A stretch of 40,571 bases of DNA, taken from contig JAICLL010000040.1 of assembly GCA_025927475.1 (NCBI GenBank), forward strand, positions 1 through 40,571, given 5' to 3'. Both the position numbers and the translations under genes were made by a program. Within the stretch, counting starts at the first letter, position 1, and each line of letters starts with the position of its first letter. The notes under the pieces are model-generated. The model ran no database searches and was not told where the DNA came from. It saw only the letters and a program-made list of their open reading frames with translations. The DNA comes from Pirellulales bacterium (lineage in GTDB: Bacteria > Planctomycetota > Planctomycetia > Pirellulales > JAICIG01). Shown here piece after piece: positions 16,489 to 25,300 of this stretch.

Positions 16489-18942
16489 TTAGTGGTTAAA
16501 CAAAAACTCCTTGCTGCTCAGCACGCTCCAATACAGGTCTTCCAACACCTGCCGCTTGTCGGCGCCGGTCTCGGCGAATACCGCCAGCAAACGCGACTTT
16601 TCCGCATCACTCGCCGGGCGCGATAAAGCGGCTAAATACACTTCGTCGATGAATTGCTCGTCCGAGGCGCCGGCCGTCAAAAGCTGTTGCAAGCGGTTGC
16701 CCGAAGCTTGCAGCTTCTCGTTCAGCGAGTTGCCATTCGAGATGTGCAGCACCTGCACCATTGTCGGCTCGGCCGTGCGCTCGCACTCGCAGGTGACCAC
16801 CCGCTCGGGACGGCCAAACGTTTTCAGGAAATAGGAGTTCACGCTCGAATCGGGCAGTTGCAGCGCCCGCCAGGTGCGCGGATAATCGCCAAACTGCGTC
16901 GGCGCGCCGGTCACCTGCGACATGGCATCCAACATCACTTCAGCCATCAACCGCCGCGGATAATACCGCGAGTAAAACCGCGTATCGGCCTTGTTCTCGG
17001 CCACCGGTACGCTGGAGCGCTGATAGGTCTTCGACTGCAAGATGGCCCGCATCAGCGCCTTGAGATCAAACCGGTTGTCGACCAGAAACTTCGCCGCCGC
17101 GCCCAACAACTGTTCGTTGCTGGCCGGGTTGGTCAGCCGCATGTCGTCGACCATCTCGACCAGCCCCACGCCGAAAAAGTTGGCCCAGACGCGGTTGGTG
17201 ATCGCCCGGCTGAAGTAGGGGTTTTCGGGCGACGTGAGCCAGCGGGCCAGGTGCTCGCGGCGGTCGCCGGGCGAATCCATCGCCAGCGGTTCGCCGTCGA
17301 GCGGCGTGGGCGGTTGCGGCTTACCGGTGAGCGGCTGAATCAGGTCGCCCTCGGCCGACGTAAACACCACCGTGTTGCCGTCGCCCGGCGCCGCCTTCAG
17401 CCGCACGCGCGCATACAGATTGGCCATCGCGAAATATTGATGGTTCGTCCACTTCTCCAGCGGATGGTTGTGGCAGCGGGCGCAGTTGATCGACATGCCC
17501 AGAAAGGCCACCGTGGTGGTTTCGGTCAGTTCGGGCGTGTCCGGATGAAGCAAATAAAAATTGGCGGCGCCGTTCTCCAGCGTGCTCCCTTTGGCGGTGA
17601 CGATCTGCCGCACGAATTCATCCCAGGGCGTGTTGGCCTCGACCTGGTTGCGAATCCAACTGTAATAAGCCCACATCGCCGGCGGACGCAGCCGCTCGCT
17701 GTTGACCAACAGCAAGTCAGACCATTTGTACGCCCAATAATCGACAAACTCGGGGCGGTTCAACAGCGATTCGACCAATGGGTCGCGTTTATCAGGCGAG
17801 GCGTCGGCCAGGAAGGCCCGCACTTCGTCAGGCGCCGGCAGCACGCCGATGGTGTCGATGAACGCCCGCCGTAAAAACTCGGCGTCGCCCGCCGGCGGCG
17901 AAGGGGGAATGTTCAGGCTGGCCAGCTTGGCCAGCACCAGTTCGTCGATGAAGTTGCGGCGTTCGGCCTTGGCAAACACCTCGGCAGGCAATGGCGTGGC
18001 GTACGGCGCCGTGATGCTGGCCATCACCACGCGGCTGAGATACCAGGCGGTGATCGCTCCCTCGCCGTAACCCATCACGTTCACCAAACCGTGGTCGCCC
18101 ACCTGCGCCACCGATTCGTTGGTCGAGGTGAACTTCGCCCAGCGGGTGACGTCTTCGGTATGCCCGTCGCTGAAGTGCGCCAGCACCACAAGCTGCTGCC
18201 GCATCTCGGGCCGCAAGACGCTGGCGTCGGGCAGAATCTGCAGCCGCTCCAGCCGCGCGTCGGAGACGGTCGGCGGCGGCGTGCCGGCGGCGATCCACTC
18301 GGCCAGCACGCGATATTCCAAGGAGCCGACACGAAACCTTAGTCCGCCTTTGTGCGGCACAGCGCCGCTGGGCTTGGTGAGGATTAAACTTCTTCCTGGA
18401 TCGCTGGGCACAATGCGCCTGCCGCGCGCCTGGCGAGTAATAATATTAAAATCGCCCTCCGGATCGTACCCGCGCAGCGAAAGCTTAAAGCCGTTCTTGC
18501 CCGCCTGCGCTCCGTGACAGGCCCCCGAACTGCAGCCGGCCTTGAACAATACGCTTTCGACATGATTGCGAAAGCTCCAGCGAAACGGCTTTTCAAGATT
18601 CGAGACGGTGGCCTTGGCCGTCGCGGTGCGGTCGCCAACTCGAGCCGTGAGGATCGCTTCGCCGTTGCCCACCGGCCGAGCGACCCCCTCCTCGATGGCC
18701 ACCACCTGCGGATTGCTCGACTCGAACGTGACGCCGTCGCGCACCTGCCCGACAAAGTGACCGCCCTGCGACTGCTCGACCAGCAGGGTTTGATAGGCCT
18801 GCGGCCCTGAAAAGTTGACTTCCGCCGGCAGCAGCACCAGAGTGTCGTCTGCCCGGAGGGTGGACGTTGCCCACCAAGGCCATGCGAGGCATGTCCAGAT
18901 AGCGCCGAATCGTAGCTGTCTTAACATCGAGAAACAAATCAT
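16489..18942 (-). CDS. DUF1549/DUF1553 (PSD1-type) secreted protein
   Basis: An 817-residue exported protein. Order: hydrophobic signal segment (residues about 10-30); a Big_2-like Ig domain (about 33-115, FESSNPQVVAIEEGVARPVGNG); a cysteine site CSSGACHGA at 137-145 followed by GKNGFKLSLRGYDP, the family hallmark; the DUF1549 domain (about 325-510) ending with a canonical haem-type CARCHNHPLEKW at 487-498; then the DUF1553 domain (about 565-810: NRVWANFFGVGLVEMVDDMR, RRLMAEVMLDAMSQVTG). The family is hugely expanded in Planctomycetes; sugar or polymer metabolism has been suggested but no activity is assigned here. The ATG at 18942 overlaps the stop of the hicA remnant (ATGA). The DUF1501 partner gene is 1.8 kb upstream. 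Confidence 0.9.
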   Translation of the reverse strand: MICFSMLRQLRFGAIWTCLAWPWWATSTLRADDTLVLLPAEVNFSGPQAYQTLLVEQSQGGHFVGQVRDGVTFESSNPQVVAIEEGVARPVGNGEAILTARVGDRTATAKATVSNLEKPFRWSFRNHVESVLFKAGCSSGACHGAQAGKNGFKLSLRGYDPEGDFNIITRQARGRRIVPSDPGRSLILTKPSGAVPHKGGLRFRVGSLEYRVLAEWIAAGTPPPTVSDARLERLQILPDASVLRPEMRQQLVVLAHFSDGHTEDVTRWAKFTSTNESVAQVGDHGLVNVMGYGEGAITAWYLSRVVMASITAPYATPLPAEVFAKAERRNFIDELVLAKLASLNIPPSPPAGDAEFLRRAFIDTIGVLPAPDEVRAFLADASPDKRDPLVESLLNRPEFVDYWAYKWSDLLLVNSERLRPPAMWAYYSWIRNQVEANTPWDEFVRQIVTAKGSTLENGAANFYLLHPDTPELTETTTVAFLGMSINCARCHNHPLEKWTNHQYFAMANLYARVRLKAAPGDGNTVVFTSAEGDLIQPLTGKPQPPTPLDGEPLAMDSPGDRREHLARWLTSPENPYFSRAITNRVWANFFGVGLVEMVDDMRLTNPASNEQLLGAAAKFLVDNRFDLKALMRAILQSKTYQRSSVPVAENKADTRFYSRYYPRRLMAEVMLDAMSQVTGAPTQFGDYPRTWRALQLPDSSVNSYFLKTFGRPERVVTCECERTAEPTMVQVLHISNGNSLNEKLQASGNRLQQLLTAGASDEQFIDEVYLAALSRPASDAEKSRLLAVFAETGADKRQVLEDLYWSVLSSKEFLFNH

Positions 18943-19127
18943 TTAGGGAGCGGGGTTTTCAATTGCTTGCAGATTCTCGCCGCCATAAACCGAGCGACTT
19001 CGCTATGCCGTGGAACTGACGATTCGTTGCCGTTCGCCGGGTTCTCCTAGATCGAGTGTCGCCCTCCCTCTCGAAGATAGCGGCAACCATGCGCGGCCAG
19101 ATGCCGTATGAGCTCGTGCCGCTTCAT
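18939..19127 (-). pseudogene. hicA: HicA-type toxin with amber stop
   Basis: From the ATG at 19127 the frame reads MKRHELIRHLAAHGCRYLRE, then GGRHSI, TAG (19049-19047), and without shift continues ENPANGNESSVPRHSEVARF and MAARICKQL to TGA at 18941-18939. HicA toxins have exactly this layout and length (about 60 residues): a dsRNA-binding-like fold, the catalytic His (H24 here) in GGRHSI, then normally an aromatic residue where the stop stands. A TGG to TAG change explains it in one step. The ATG overlaps the stop of the HicB-like gene (ATGA), the normal arrangement of a hicBA pair. As written, the toxin would be a 26-residue peptide and inactive. Confidence 0.85.
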
Positions 19128-19407
19128 GTCTCGATCGCGTGGGGAACGATTTCCACGTCATTCGCACCAGTCAATAGAAGGTAGATAGTTTCTTCGATAT
19201 CGGATTCGTGATCGGTCTTCATAGGGTCCGGCTGAGGCAGCGGCTTGCCGCGAAGCAGATACGTCTCGGCCATGTCGACCAATGCGCTACCGAGCAACGC
19301 TCTTGCCGCGTTCAGATCGGACGCACTGGTACAACTCCGCGAAAGTCAAGCACCTCGGCATGCACGCCGCCCTCGACGAACCTGTACATCGCTTTTTCAA
19401 CCAGCAT
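19124..19407 (-). pseudogene. hicB: HicB-type antitoxin, frameshifted
   Basis: The ATG at 19407, with GTGAGG just upstream, starts MLVEKAMYRFVEGGVHAEVL and runs to RGVV; then the frame must shift near 19331, after which it reads SASDLNAARALLGSALVDMA, ETYLLRGKPLPQPDP and EETIYLLLTGANDVEIVP, ending in TGA at 19126-19124. This is the HicB-like pattern (partial RNase-H-like fold, AR..L..AL.DMAE, PLPxPDP). One missing base, such as an A in a GTAACC context, restores the full protein of about 94 residues. Without the correction it stops after 31 residues. It is followed by the broken HicA gene with a 4-bp overlap, so the whole toxin-antitoxin pair appears dead. Confidence 0.85.
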
Positions 19408-19492
19408 GATTGCCTCACTCCGCCGCGGGCGGCGATGGTCTCGATTCTTCCAAGCATACCAGATTTTCCCGCCCGATGCGCCACCCGCGGCC

Positions 19493-20387
19493 CTATTCGC
19501 CACCGTGCTCGGCGATGGCCGCGACCGCTGCTTCGTCAACCCATTCGGGCACTTGAAACTGGCGAGCGAAGCCGATCGCAGTCACCTCGTGGTACTCGTG
19601 CATTTGCCCTTGTTCGCCGTCGCCCATGCCGGTGAGCTGTTTGCGGAAGGTCGCTCGCAGGTTCGGGTCGGCGCCGCTGCGCAAAAGGAGCCTGGCCAGC
19701 GCATCGCTGTCTCTGATCGAGAGCGTCACCGTCGTATGGAACAGCGGTGCCGAGCAGCATCTCGGCGCAGTTGCCGAACTCTTTACTGACGGTCCATATG
19801 TCGGCCCCGTGCGCGATGAGCCATTCCAGCGAGCCTGGTTGCAGCGTTTCGCAGGCCGCGAAAATGATGGGATACCGCCCATCCCAGAGCGCATTCACGT
19901 CGGCGCCGTATTCGACGAGCAGTTCCATCATGGGTATTCGCGCATCGGACAGCGCGGCCCGCATCAGCGGTCCGTCGCCCCCTTGATGAACATCCGAGCC
20001 GTGTTCGAGCATCCAGCGGGCGATCGCCAGCCGCTCGGCCGTCGGGGGGGCGCCCCGACATTCTGCCGTCCAGGTCAGCGGGCCGTTCTTATGATACCCC
20101 AGCGGCGCATTGTGCAGGCCGGGATTGCGCGTCATCAACTCCTTGACGTGGGCGAGGTCGTTGGCGTCGATGGCGGACTTCAGTTGACCGATTTCCTGGA
20201 GCGACTCGACGTGGCCTTTCAGTTTCGGCCAACTCGCAAAACCATATTGGCGAGCGACCTTAAACTGCGCGTCGGACAGCGAGGCGGCACTGCCTGCTCG
20301 AAGCAGATCTTTGGCTTGGCCCTTTAAGTGGCGAAGGTCGGGCCTCTCGGGCAGGGTACACGACGCGGGGTACGAATCGGTCGACAT
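19493..20387 (-). pseudogene. Ankyrin-repeat protein, frameshifted
   Basis: From the ATG at 20387, preceded by a strong AGGAGGT, the frame encodes an N-terminal segment typical of a planctomycete ankyrin family (LPERPDLRHLKGQAKDLLRA, ARQYGFASWPKLKGHVESL) and ankyrin repeats (ARWMLEHGSDVHQGGDGP, MMELLVEYGADVNALWDG, LEWLIAHGADIW). Near 19730-19750 the sensible frame changes: the original continues with arginine-rich nonsense, while the other frame gives TVTLSIRDSDALARLLLRSG, ADPNLRA and an end, PEWVDEAAVAAIAEHGGE, at 19493, as in related proteins. A one-base insertion (or two-base loss) explains it. A true mutation or a sequence error are both possible. The uncorrected product has 283 residues. 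Confidence 0.75.
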
Positions 20388-20515
20388 GGCGACCTCCTTT
20401 CAGATAGTGCCCGATGTCCGCATGACGGGCTGAAAGAAGGTTCGCTGGAAGCTTTTGAAACGGCGATGGGCTTCAACCCTTTCCGCGGACCGGCGGCAGT
20501 CGTCCTGCCACCGCC

Positions 20516-20545
20516 ATTATAAGGTTGCCCTGACTGCGGGCACAA
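20516..20545 (-). promoter_or_regulatory. Promoter candidate for the ankyrin gene
   Basis: On the minus strand TATAAT (20521-20516) follows TTGTGC (20545-20540) at 18-bp spacing, about 130 bp upstream of the ankyrin ATG. The -10 is perfect and the -35 poor. The rest of 20388-20596 has only a GC-rich palindrome at 20492-20515. Confidence 0.35.
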
Positions 20546-20596
20546 TCGTGCCGCGCCGCGGCCGCCCGTACGTGGCCTTAGCTTTAGCCCGGGCGG

Positions 20597-20743
20597 ATGA
20601 AGTTAACCGCCTGGCGGGACAAGGACCGCACGCACCTTCGAGACCTGATCGGCGTCGGGCTTGTCGATGCGGCCTGGCCCGCTCTTTTGCCGGCGCCGCT
20701 TGGCGAGCGCTTGCAGCAATTGCTGGATGATCCGGACGGTTGA
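20597..20743 (+). pseudogene. C-terminal remnant of a nucleotidyltransferase-like gene
   Basis: The frame reads MKLTAWRDKDRTHLRDLIGV, GLVDAAWPALLPAPLGERLQ, QLLDDPDG and stops. An in-frame TAG lies three codons before the ATG, and no ribosome binding site is seen, so this is not a complete gene. The pattern (K...RDKDRTHLRDLI.VGL.DA.W, then LQ.LLDDP.G) is what I recall as the C-terminus of nucleotidyltransferase-fold proteins of planctomycetes, some related to AbiEii. It is the only plus-strand coding remnant in this stretch and is separated from its lost 5' part; the 35 bp to the DUF1501 stop hold nothing. The family identity is uncertain, the coding character clearer. Confidence 0.5.
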
Positions 20744-20778
20744 CGCCCCTCGGCGTTGCTCCGCGCGACGCGAGTGCT

Positions 20779-22158
20779 TCACGCCACGAGATCCATCACC
20801 GGATTGCCGGCGGCGATCACCAACGGGCGATTGGCGGTGTCGTAGACTTCCGTCTGCGGATCAATGCCCAGCAGATAGAACATCGTGGCGGCCAGGTCGT
20901 CGGGCCGCACGGGGTCGCGGTCGGGAAAGGCCGCATGCTTATCGGAGCTGCCATGCACATAACCCCGCTTCACGCCGCCGCCGGCCAGCAGCACCGTGTA
21001 GCACTGCGGCCAGTGGTCGCGGCTGATGTTCTGATTCAGCTTGGGCGTGCGGCCGAACTCTCCCATCCACACCACCAGGGTCTCGTCGAGCAGGCCGCGC
21101 CGGTCCAAGTCGGTCAAGAGCGTGGGCAGCGTCTGGTCGGTGATCGGCAAGTGGCGCTTTTCGATGATCGGATACATTCGCGTATCGTTGAAGCCGTGCG
21201 TGTCCCAGCCGCCTGAAGTGGTGCTTTGCCCACCGATCGAATCCGAGAAATAAACATTCACGAACTTCACACCGGACTCGATCAGCCGTCGAGCGAGCAA
21301 GCAACTCTGCCCATAGGTGTGCCGGCCATATTGCTCGCGCAGATTGGCCGGTTCGGCCGATAAATCGAAGGCCCGGCTGACGCGGGGCGAGTTGAGCATC
21401 GATAGAACTTTGTCGTAATACGCATCGAGTCCGCGAGCGGCGGCCGATGTTTCGAGCAGCCGGCTCTGCCGATCGACCAGCTTCTGCAACTCGCGGCGGT
21501 TCTCCAATCGCTCCAGCGGCAAGTTCTGCGGCAAGCTTAGTTCGGGCAGCCGGAACGATTCGCCGTTAGGATCTTCAGTGATCAGCAGCGGGTCGTGAGC
21601 CTTGCCCAGGAAGCTTGCGTGCTGGCCGGGCGTAATCGCCCCATCGCGCAGTACATAGGGATACGCCACAAACGTCGGCATGCCATCGGCGACCGGCGCC
21701 AGCCGATCGACCACCGAGCCATAGGCGGGAAACAAATCGAGCGAATCTCGCAGGCGGATATCGTCCAACGGCGGCGCGTGACCGGTCAGCGCGTAGTACG
21801 ACGCCGAGTTATGGTTCTTCATCGTATGGTGCACGCTGCGCACCAGCGTGACCTTATCGATCACCCGCGCAACCCGTGGCAGTTGGTCGCAGATGCTGAT
21901 GCCCGGCACGTTGGTGGCGGCGGGGCGGAGCGGCCCGCGAATGCCCTCGGGGGCTTGCGGCTTCATGTCGAACATGTCGAGCTGACTCGGCCCGCCAAAC
22001 TGGTAGAGAAAGATCACCGACTTGGCTCGCGTGCGCGAAGCCTGGCTGTTCTCGGCAGCCAGCAGCCGCGGCATGTTGAGTCCCAGAAAACCGCAGCCGC
22101 CCAGACTCAGCAATTGGCGGCGAGTGAGAGGAGCGTGTCGGTAAATCATGGCTGCCAT
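20779..22158 (-). CDS. DUF1501 family protein
   Basis: A 459-residue protein of the DUF1501 family, related to the alkaline phosphatase/sulfatase superfamily. The N-terminus TRRQLLSLGGCGFLGLNM looks like a Tat signal (twin arginine plus hydrophobic stretch). Landmarks are FLYQFGGPSQLDMFDMKPQ (about 50-68), SVHHTMKNHNSASYYALTG, SGGWDTHGFN, TLVVWMGEFGRTPKLN and HWPQCYTVLLAGGGVKRG, which hold the Asp/His residues expected for metal binding. It is normally encoded next to a PSD1-type gene; here 1.8 kb of decayed genes separate it from the one at 16489-18942. The reaction is not known. Confidence 0.92.
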   Translation of the reverse strand: MAAMIYRHAPLTRRQLLSLGGCGFLGLNMPRLLAAENSQASRTRAKSVIFLYQFGGPSQLDMFDMKPQAPEGIRGPLRPAATNVPGISICDQLPRVARVIDKVTLVRSVHHTMKNHNSASYYALTGHAPPLDDIRLRDSLDLFPAYGSVVDRLAPVADGMPTFVAYPYVLRDGAITPGQHASFLGKAHDPLLITEDPNGESFRLPELSLPQNLPLERLENRRELQKLVDRQSRLLETSAAARGLDAYYDKVLSMLNSPRVSRAFDLSAEPANLREQYGRHTYGQSCLLARRLIESGVKFVNVYFSDSIGGQSTTSGGWDTHGFNDTRMYPIIEKRHLPITDQTLPTLLTDLDRRGLLDETLVVWMGEFGRTPKLNQNISRDHWPQCYTVLLAGGGVKRGYVHGSSDKHAAFPDRDPVRPDDLAATMFYLLGIDPQTEVYDTANRPLVIAAGNPVMDLVA

Positions 22159-22311
22159 TCAAGCTGGGGGCAATCGAATCAACGGCGTTAGGCGTCCGTC
22201 GGCACACGCCTTATTCTAACGGAAAATACGACGGATAGAACCGCTACGCTAATGGAGTGGGGGTCTGCGAGGCCCGCTTATGGTTTGCGCTGGTGGCACG
22301 CCGCCCGTTTC

Positions 22312-25300
22312 CTACAGGCTTTCGCCGGGTTCCGAGTCGTCCGCCTCCTCAGGCAACTGGGGCAACAGATCGTCCCAGTTCAGTCTCACCATGGCCACCG
22401 GCGAGTCGATGTCGGTGGGGTCGCCGCCGGTCCACTGCGCCCGTTCCACCTGCGCGACCTCTTCTTCCAAGGCAATCAGCCAGGCTGGCACATCGAGCCC
22501 GGCGCCCGACGGATGCTCGATGAATTCCACCAGTTCCTGTTCCAGCGCATCGAAGGCACACGGCGGGCGTTCATGCCGTGCGGACTCCATGGCAGGCGCC
22601 ACCAACGCGCGCACGCGGTCGATTGCCAGCGGGCGCACCAACCGTTCGGCCAAATGGTCGGCAATGCTCGACAGCCTCACGCCATATTGATGCGTCAATT
22701 CGTCCATTCGCTTCAAGTGCCAATTGGCGATGTGCTCGGTGCGTTCGGCGATCGCTCGATGCCACATTTCGGCAACCGCGTGCCAGCCGCAGCGCACCAG
22801 CACCTCGTGGGCCACCGCCACAGGGCGGATATTCCACACAATGCGATCGTAACTCACCTTCAGCCGCAACCAGTCGAGCAAGATGTACAACAGGTCGCCG
22901 CGGTCCGACTGCGTGGTCGTCGTATTAAAATCTCGGAATTCGCCGTAGTTCTCTACCAGCGCTTCAATCACCAGCGTAAGTTGTCCGACGGCTTCTGCCC
23001 GGGGAATGGTTCGGTCCAGATCATCCAAGAGTGGCCACTCCGGCGCGGTGTCGCGGTCGGCCTCAAGACCGCGCAAGTAATCATCGACGCCTTGGTGCAA
23101 GATCGAGCGCAGGTAGCCGACGTTCATCAAAAATCGCGCGGTGAAAATCTCGCGGCCATATCGCTTGATAAAGGCGGTGAGCGCTTCCCAGCGACCGCTT
23201 TCGCCGGCCCGCTCAAGCACCGACAGCCGCACCGAGCGGCTGTGGGCCAACCAGCGATTCAGCAGCGCTTCGGTGACGGCCTCCAGCGCGTCGAGCAGCT
23301 CGGCTTCGCGGTCGTCCGGTTCATCACGGTCAGCCTCCTCTCCGCTCGGCAGGCCGGCGGCAGAAGCGGCGGCAACCAAGGTTTCGATGATGGCGCGACA
23401 GCCGGTTTCAAACAGTCGATCGAATTCGGTAATCGCGCCTTCGCCTTGCGGCCGGTGCTGCTCCATGGCCTGCGCGGCGGCAATCAAATCAAGCGCCTCG
23501 TTCAGCATTCCCAACCGAGGCAGGCCGCGCAGCAGCGTGAGCAGCAACGCCTGCAGCGAGCGAGCGGCAATCATGGCGGCCGGCGCGCCGCCGCGGCTGA
23601 GCGAAACATACAGAATCGGTTGTCGTTGAAGCGCCTCACACACGCCGGGGAAAAGCGCGCGCACTCGCTCGATTTCTCCCCGAAACATCGCCTGCAGCAG
23701 TTCAATCGCCGCCTGCTCCCAGGCGGCGAGCGACGAGGCGTCCGGCGCGACGACGGCCGCGGCCCCCAGCCAGTGGCTCGCCGACGTCATTTCCGTCGCC
23801 GCCCGCGCCACGCGGTTCAGCAGCGACTCTTTCACCTGGCGCTGACGATCGTATTCGACCAGCGACTCGCGCGTGCCACTGGGCTTGGGCAACTCGTATG
23901 CCTGGATGCTCCGCGCCAACTGCAGCAACTCGTTGCGATTGGTCGCCGCCCGAGCGAACCAGCCGGATACGGCTTCTTGGACCGGCGCCTCATCGCCGGC
24001 GGCCAAGGCCACGCCGACCACTTGTTTCCAGAGCCGGGCCAGCGTGACGAGAAAATCGAGCCGGGCCGTGATTCGCCGCGATTCGGCCTCCAGCTCAAAT
24101 TGGCTGGCGGGGCCTTCGCCCTCGAGCATGCTGGCGTCGAACCCGTCGTCGGTGCTGTCGCGGTAGGTCATTTGCTCGTAGGCGGCGCCAAACAGGTCTG
24201 GCTCCTCGTCGGAGGATTCCAGGTCATCATCGGCCAAACCGTCGTCCGTGTCGTTGCCGTGCGCATCGGCGAACTCGAACCGCGGCACTTCCCAATAGGT
24301 TTCCGCATTCGCTTCGAGGAAGTCGAAGAATTTTTTCGCCAGCGTCCAACGGCGCCCGACCGGCTGATCGCCTTGGCAAAGCCGCGCCAGCCAACGCCAC
24401 GAAAGAAGGGCAAAAGCATGCTCGCCTTCGCCCAGCGACACGCGTTCCGCTCGCCCGAGCCACTGGACTAACAGGGCCATCGAGGCCACCAGGTCGCCCT
24501 CTTCGAGCAGGGCACTGACAACCAGCGCGTAGGCTTTGGGCGAGTCGAATCGCTCGACGTGCCCGCGCCAGAACGCCAGGTCGCCGGCGGCGGCGCCCGC
24601 CTTGTTCCAGGCGCCCAGCGCATCGGCCACGTGATTGGCGGAGGAAAGCGCCTCGCGGCCCGACACGTGCTCGACGCCGCTGACATCGAGCGTGGCAAAC
24701 TGGTCCCACCAGCGGGCCACCGTTTCCAGAAGGCGCGAGACCTGCTGGGCCAGCCGCTCGTTGCCGCGTGCGGCCGCGGCGCCTTCGATGCGCGCCAGCA
24801 GTGCGAAAAACTGCCGCATCACCTGCGTCAGCACATCGACACGATGGTCGCGCACGCTGTTTTCCATGGCCGCAAACAGGCTGAATTGCCCTTGAAAGCC
24901 CAAAATGTTCCACGGATCGACCAGCGCACCGCATTCGATCGCGCGATGCAGCAGATCTTCGATGTCGGAAGCGACGCCGGCGGCCTCGGCCAATTGGCCG
25001 CGGTCCAGCGCATGATGGCCCGCGGTCAGCCGGCCGCTGAGTTCACACAGCATCCGGGCCGAAGCCACCGCGACAATCTCGGCGTGCCGGCTGCTTGCCG
25101 CGGGATATCCCATGCGGGCAAAAATTTGCGCCAGATGGACATGCTGAAGTTGCCTTGCCCGCAGACGCGCCAGCCGCGCGTTCAGAGATTGGCGCGCACC
25201 GCCGAACGCCTGTCGCAGGGCGGCCGCCTCGGCGCGCAGACGCTCGCCGTGCGCACCCGTTCGTTCCTTAAGCAGCCGGTCATAGAACTGATCACGAAAC

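Noticed and set aside
19047..19049. Recoding of TAG in hicA (suppression or pyrrolysine)
   Set aside because: Nothing else supports recoding; the neighbouring hicB frameshift makes simple decay the better explanation, and TAG is used as a normal stop by genes such as xerD and trpD.
19208..19789. Plus-strand open frame of 193 codons
   Set aside because: Crosses the hicB and ankyrin remnants in antisense and has no family features.
22252..24471. Plus-strand open frame of 739 codons
   Set aside because: It is the antisense shadow of the giant protein at 22312-26280; high GC keeps the opposite strand open. The translation is rich in Arg, His and Gln without domain signs.
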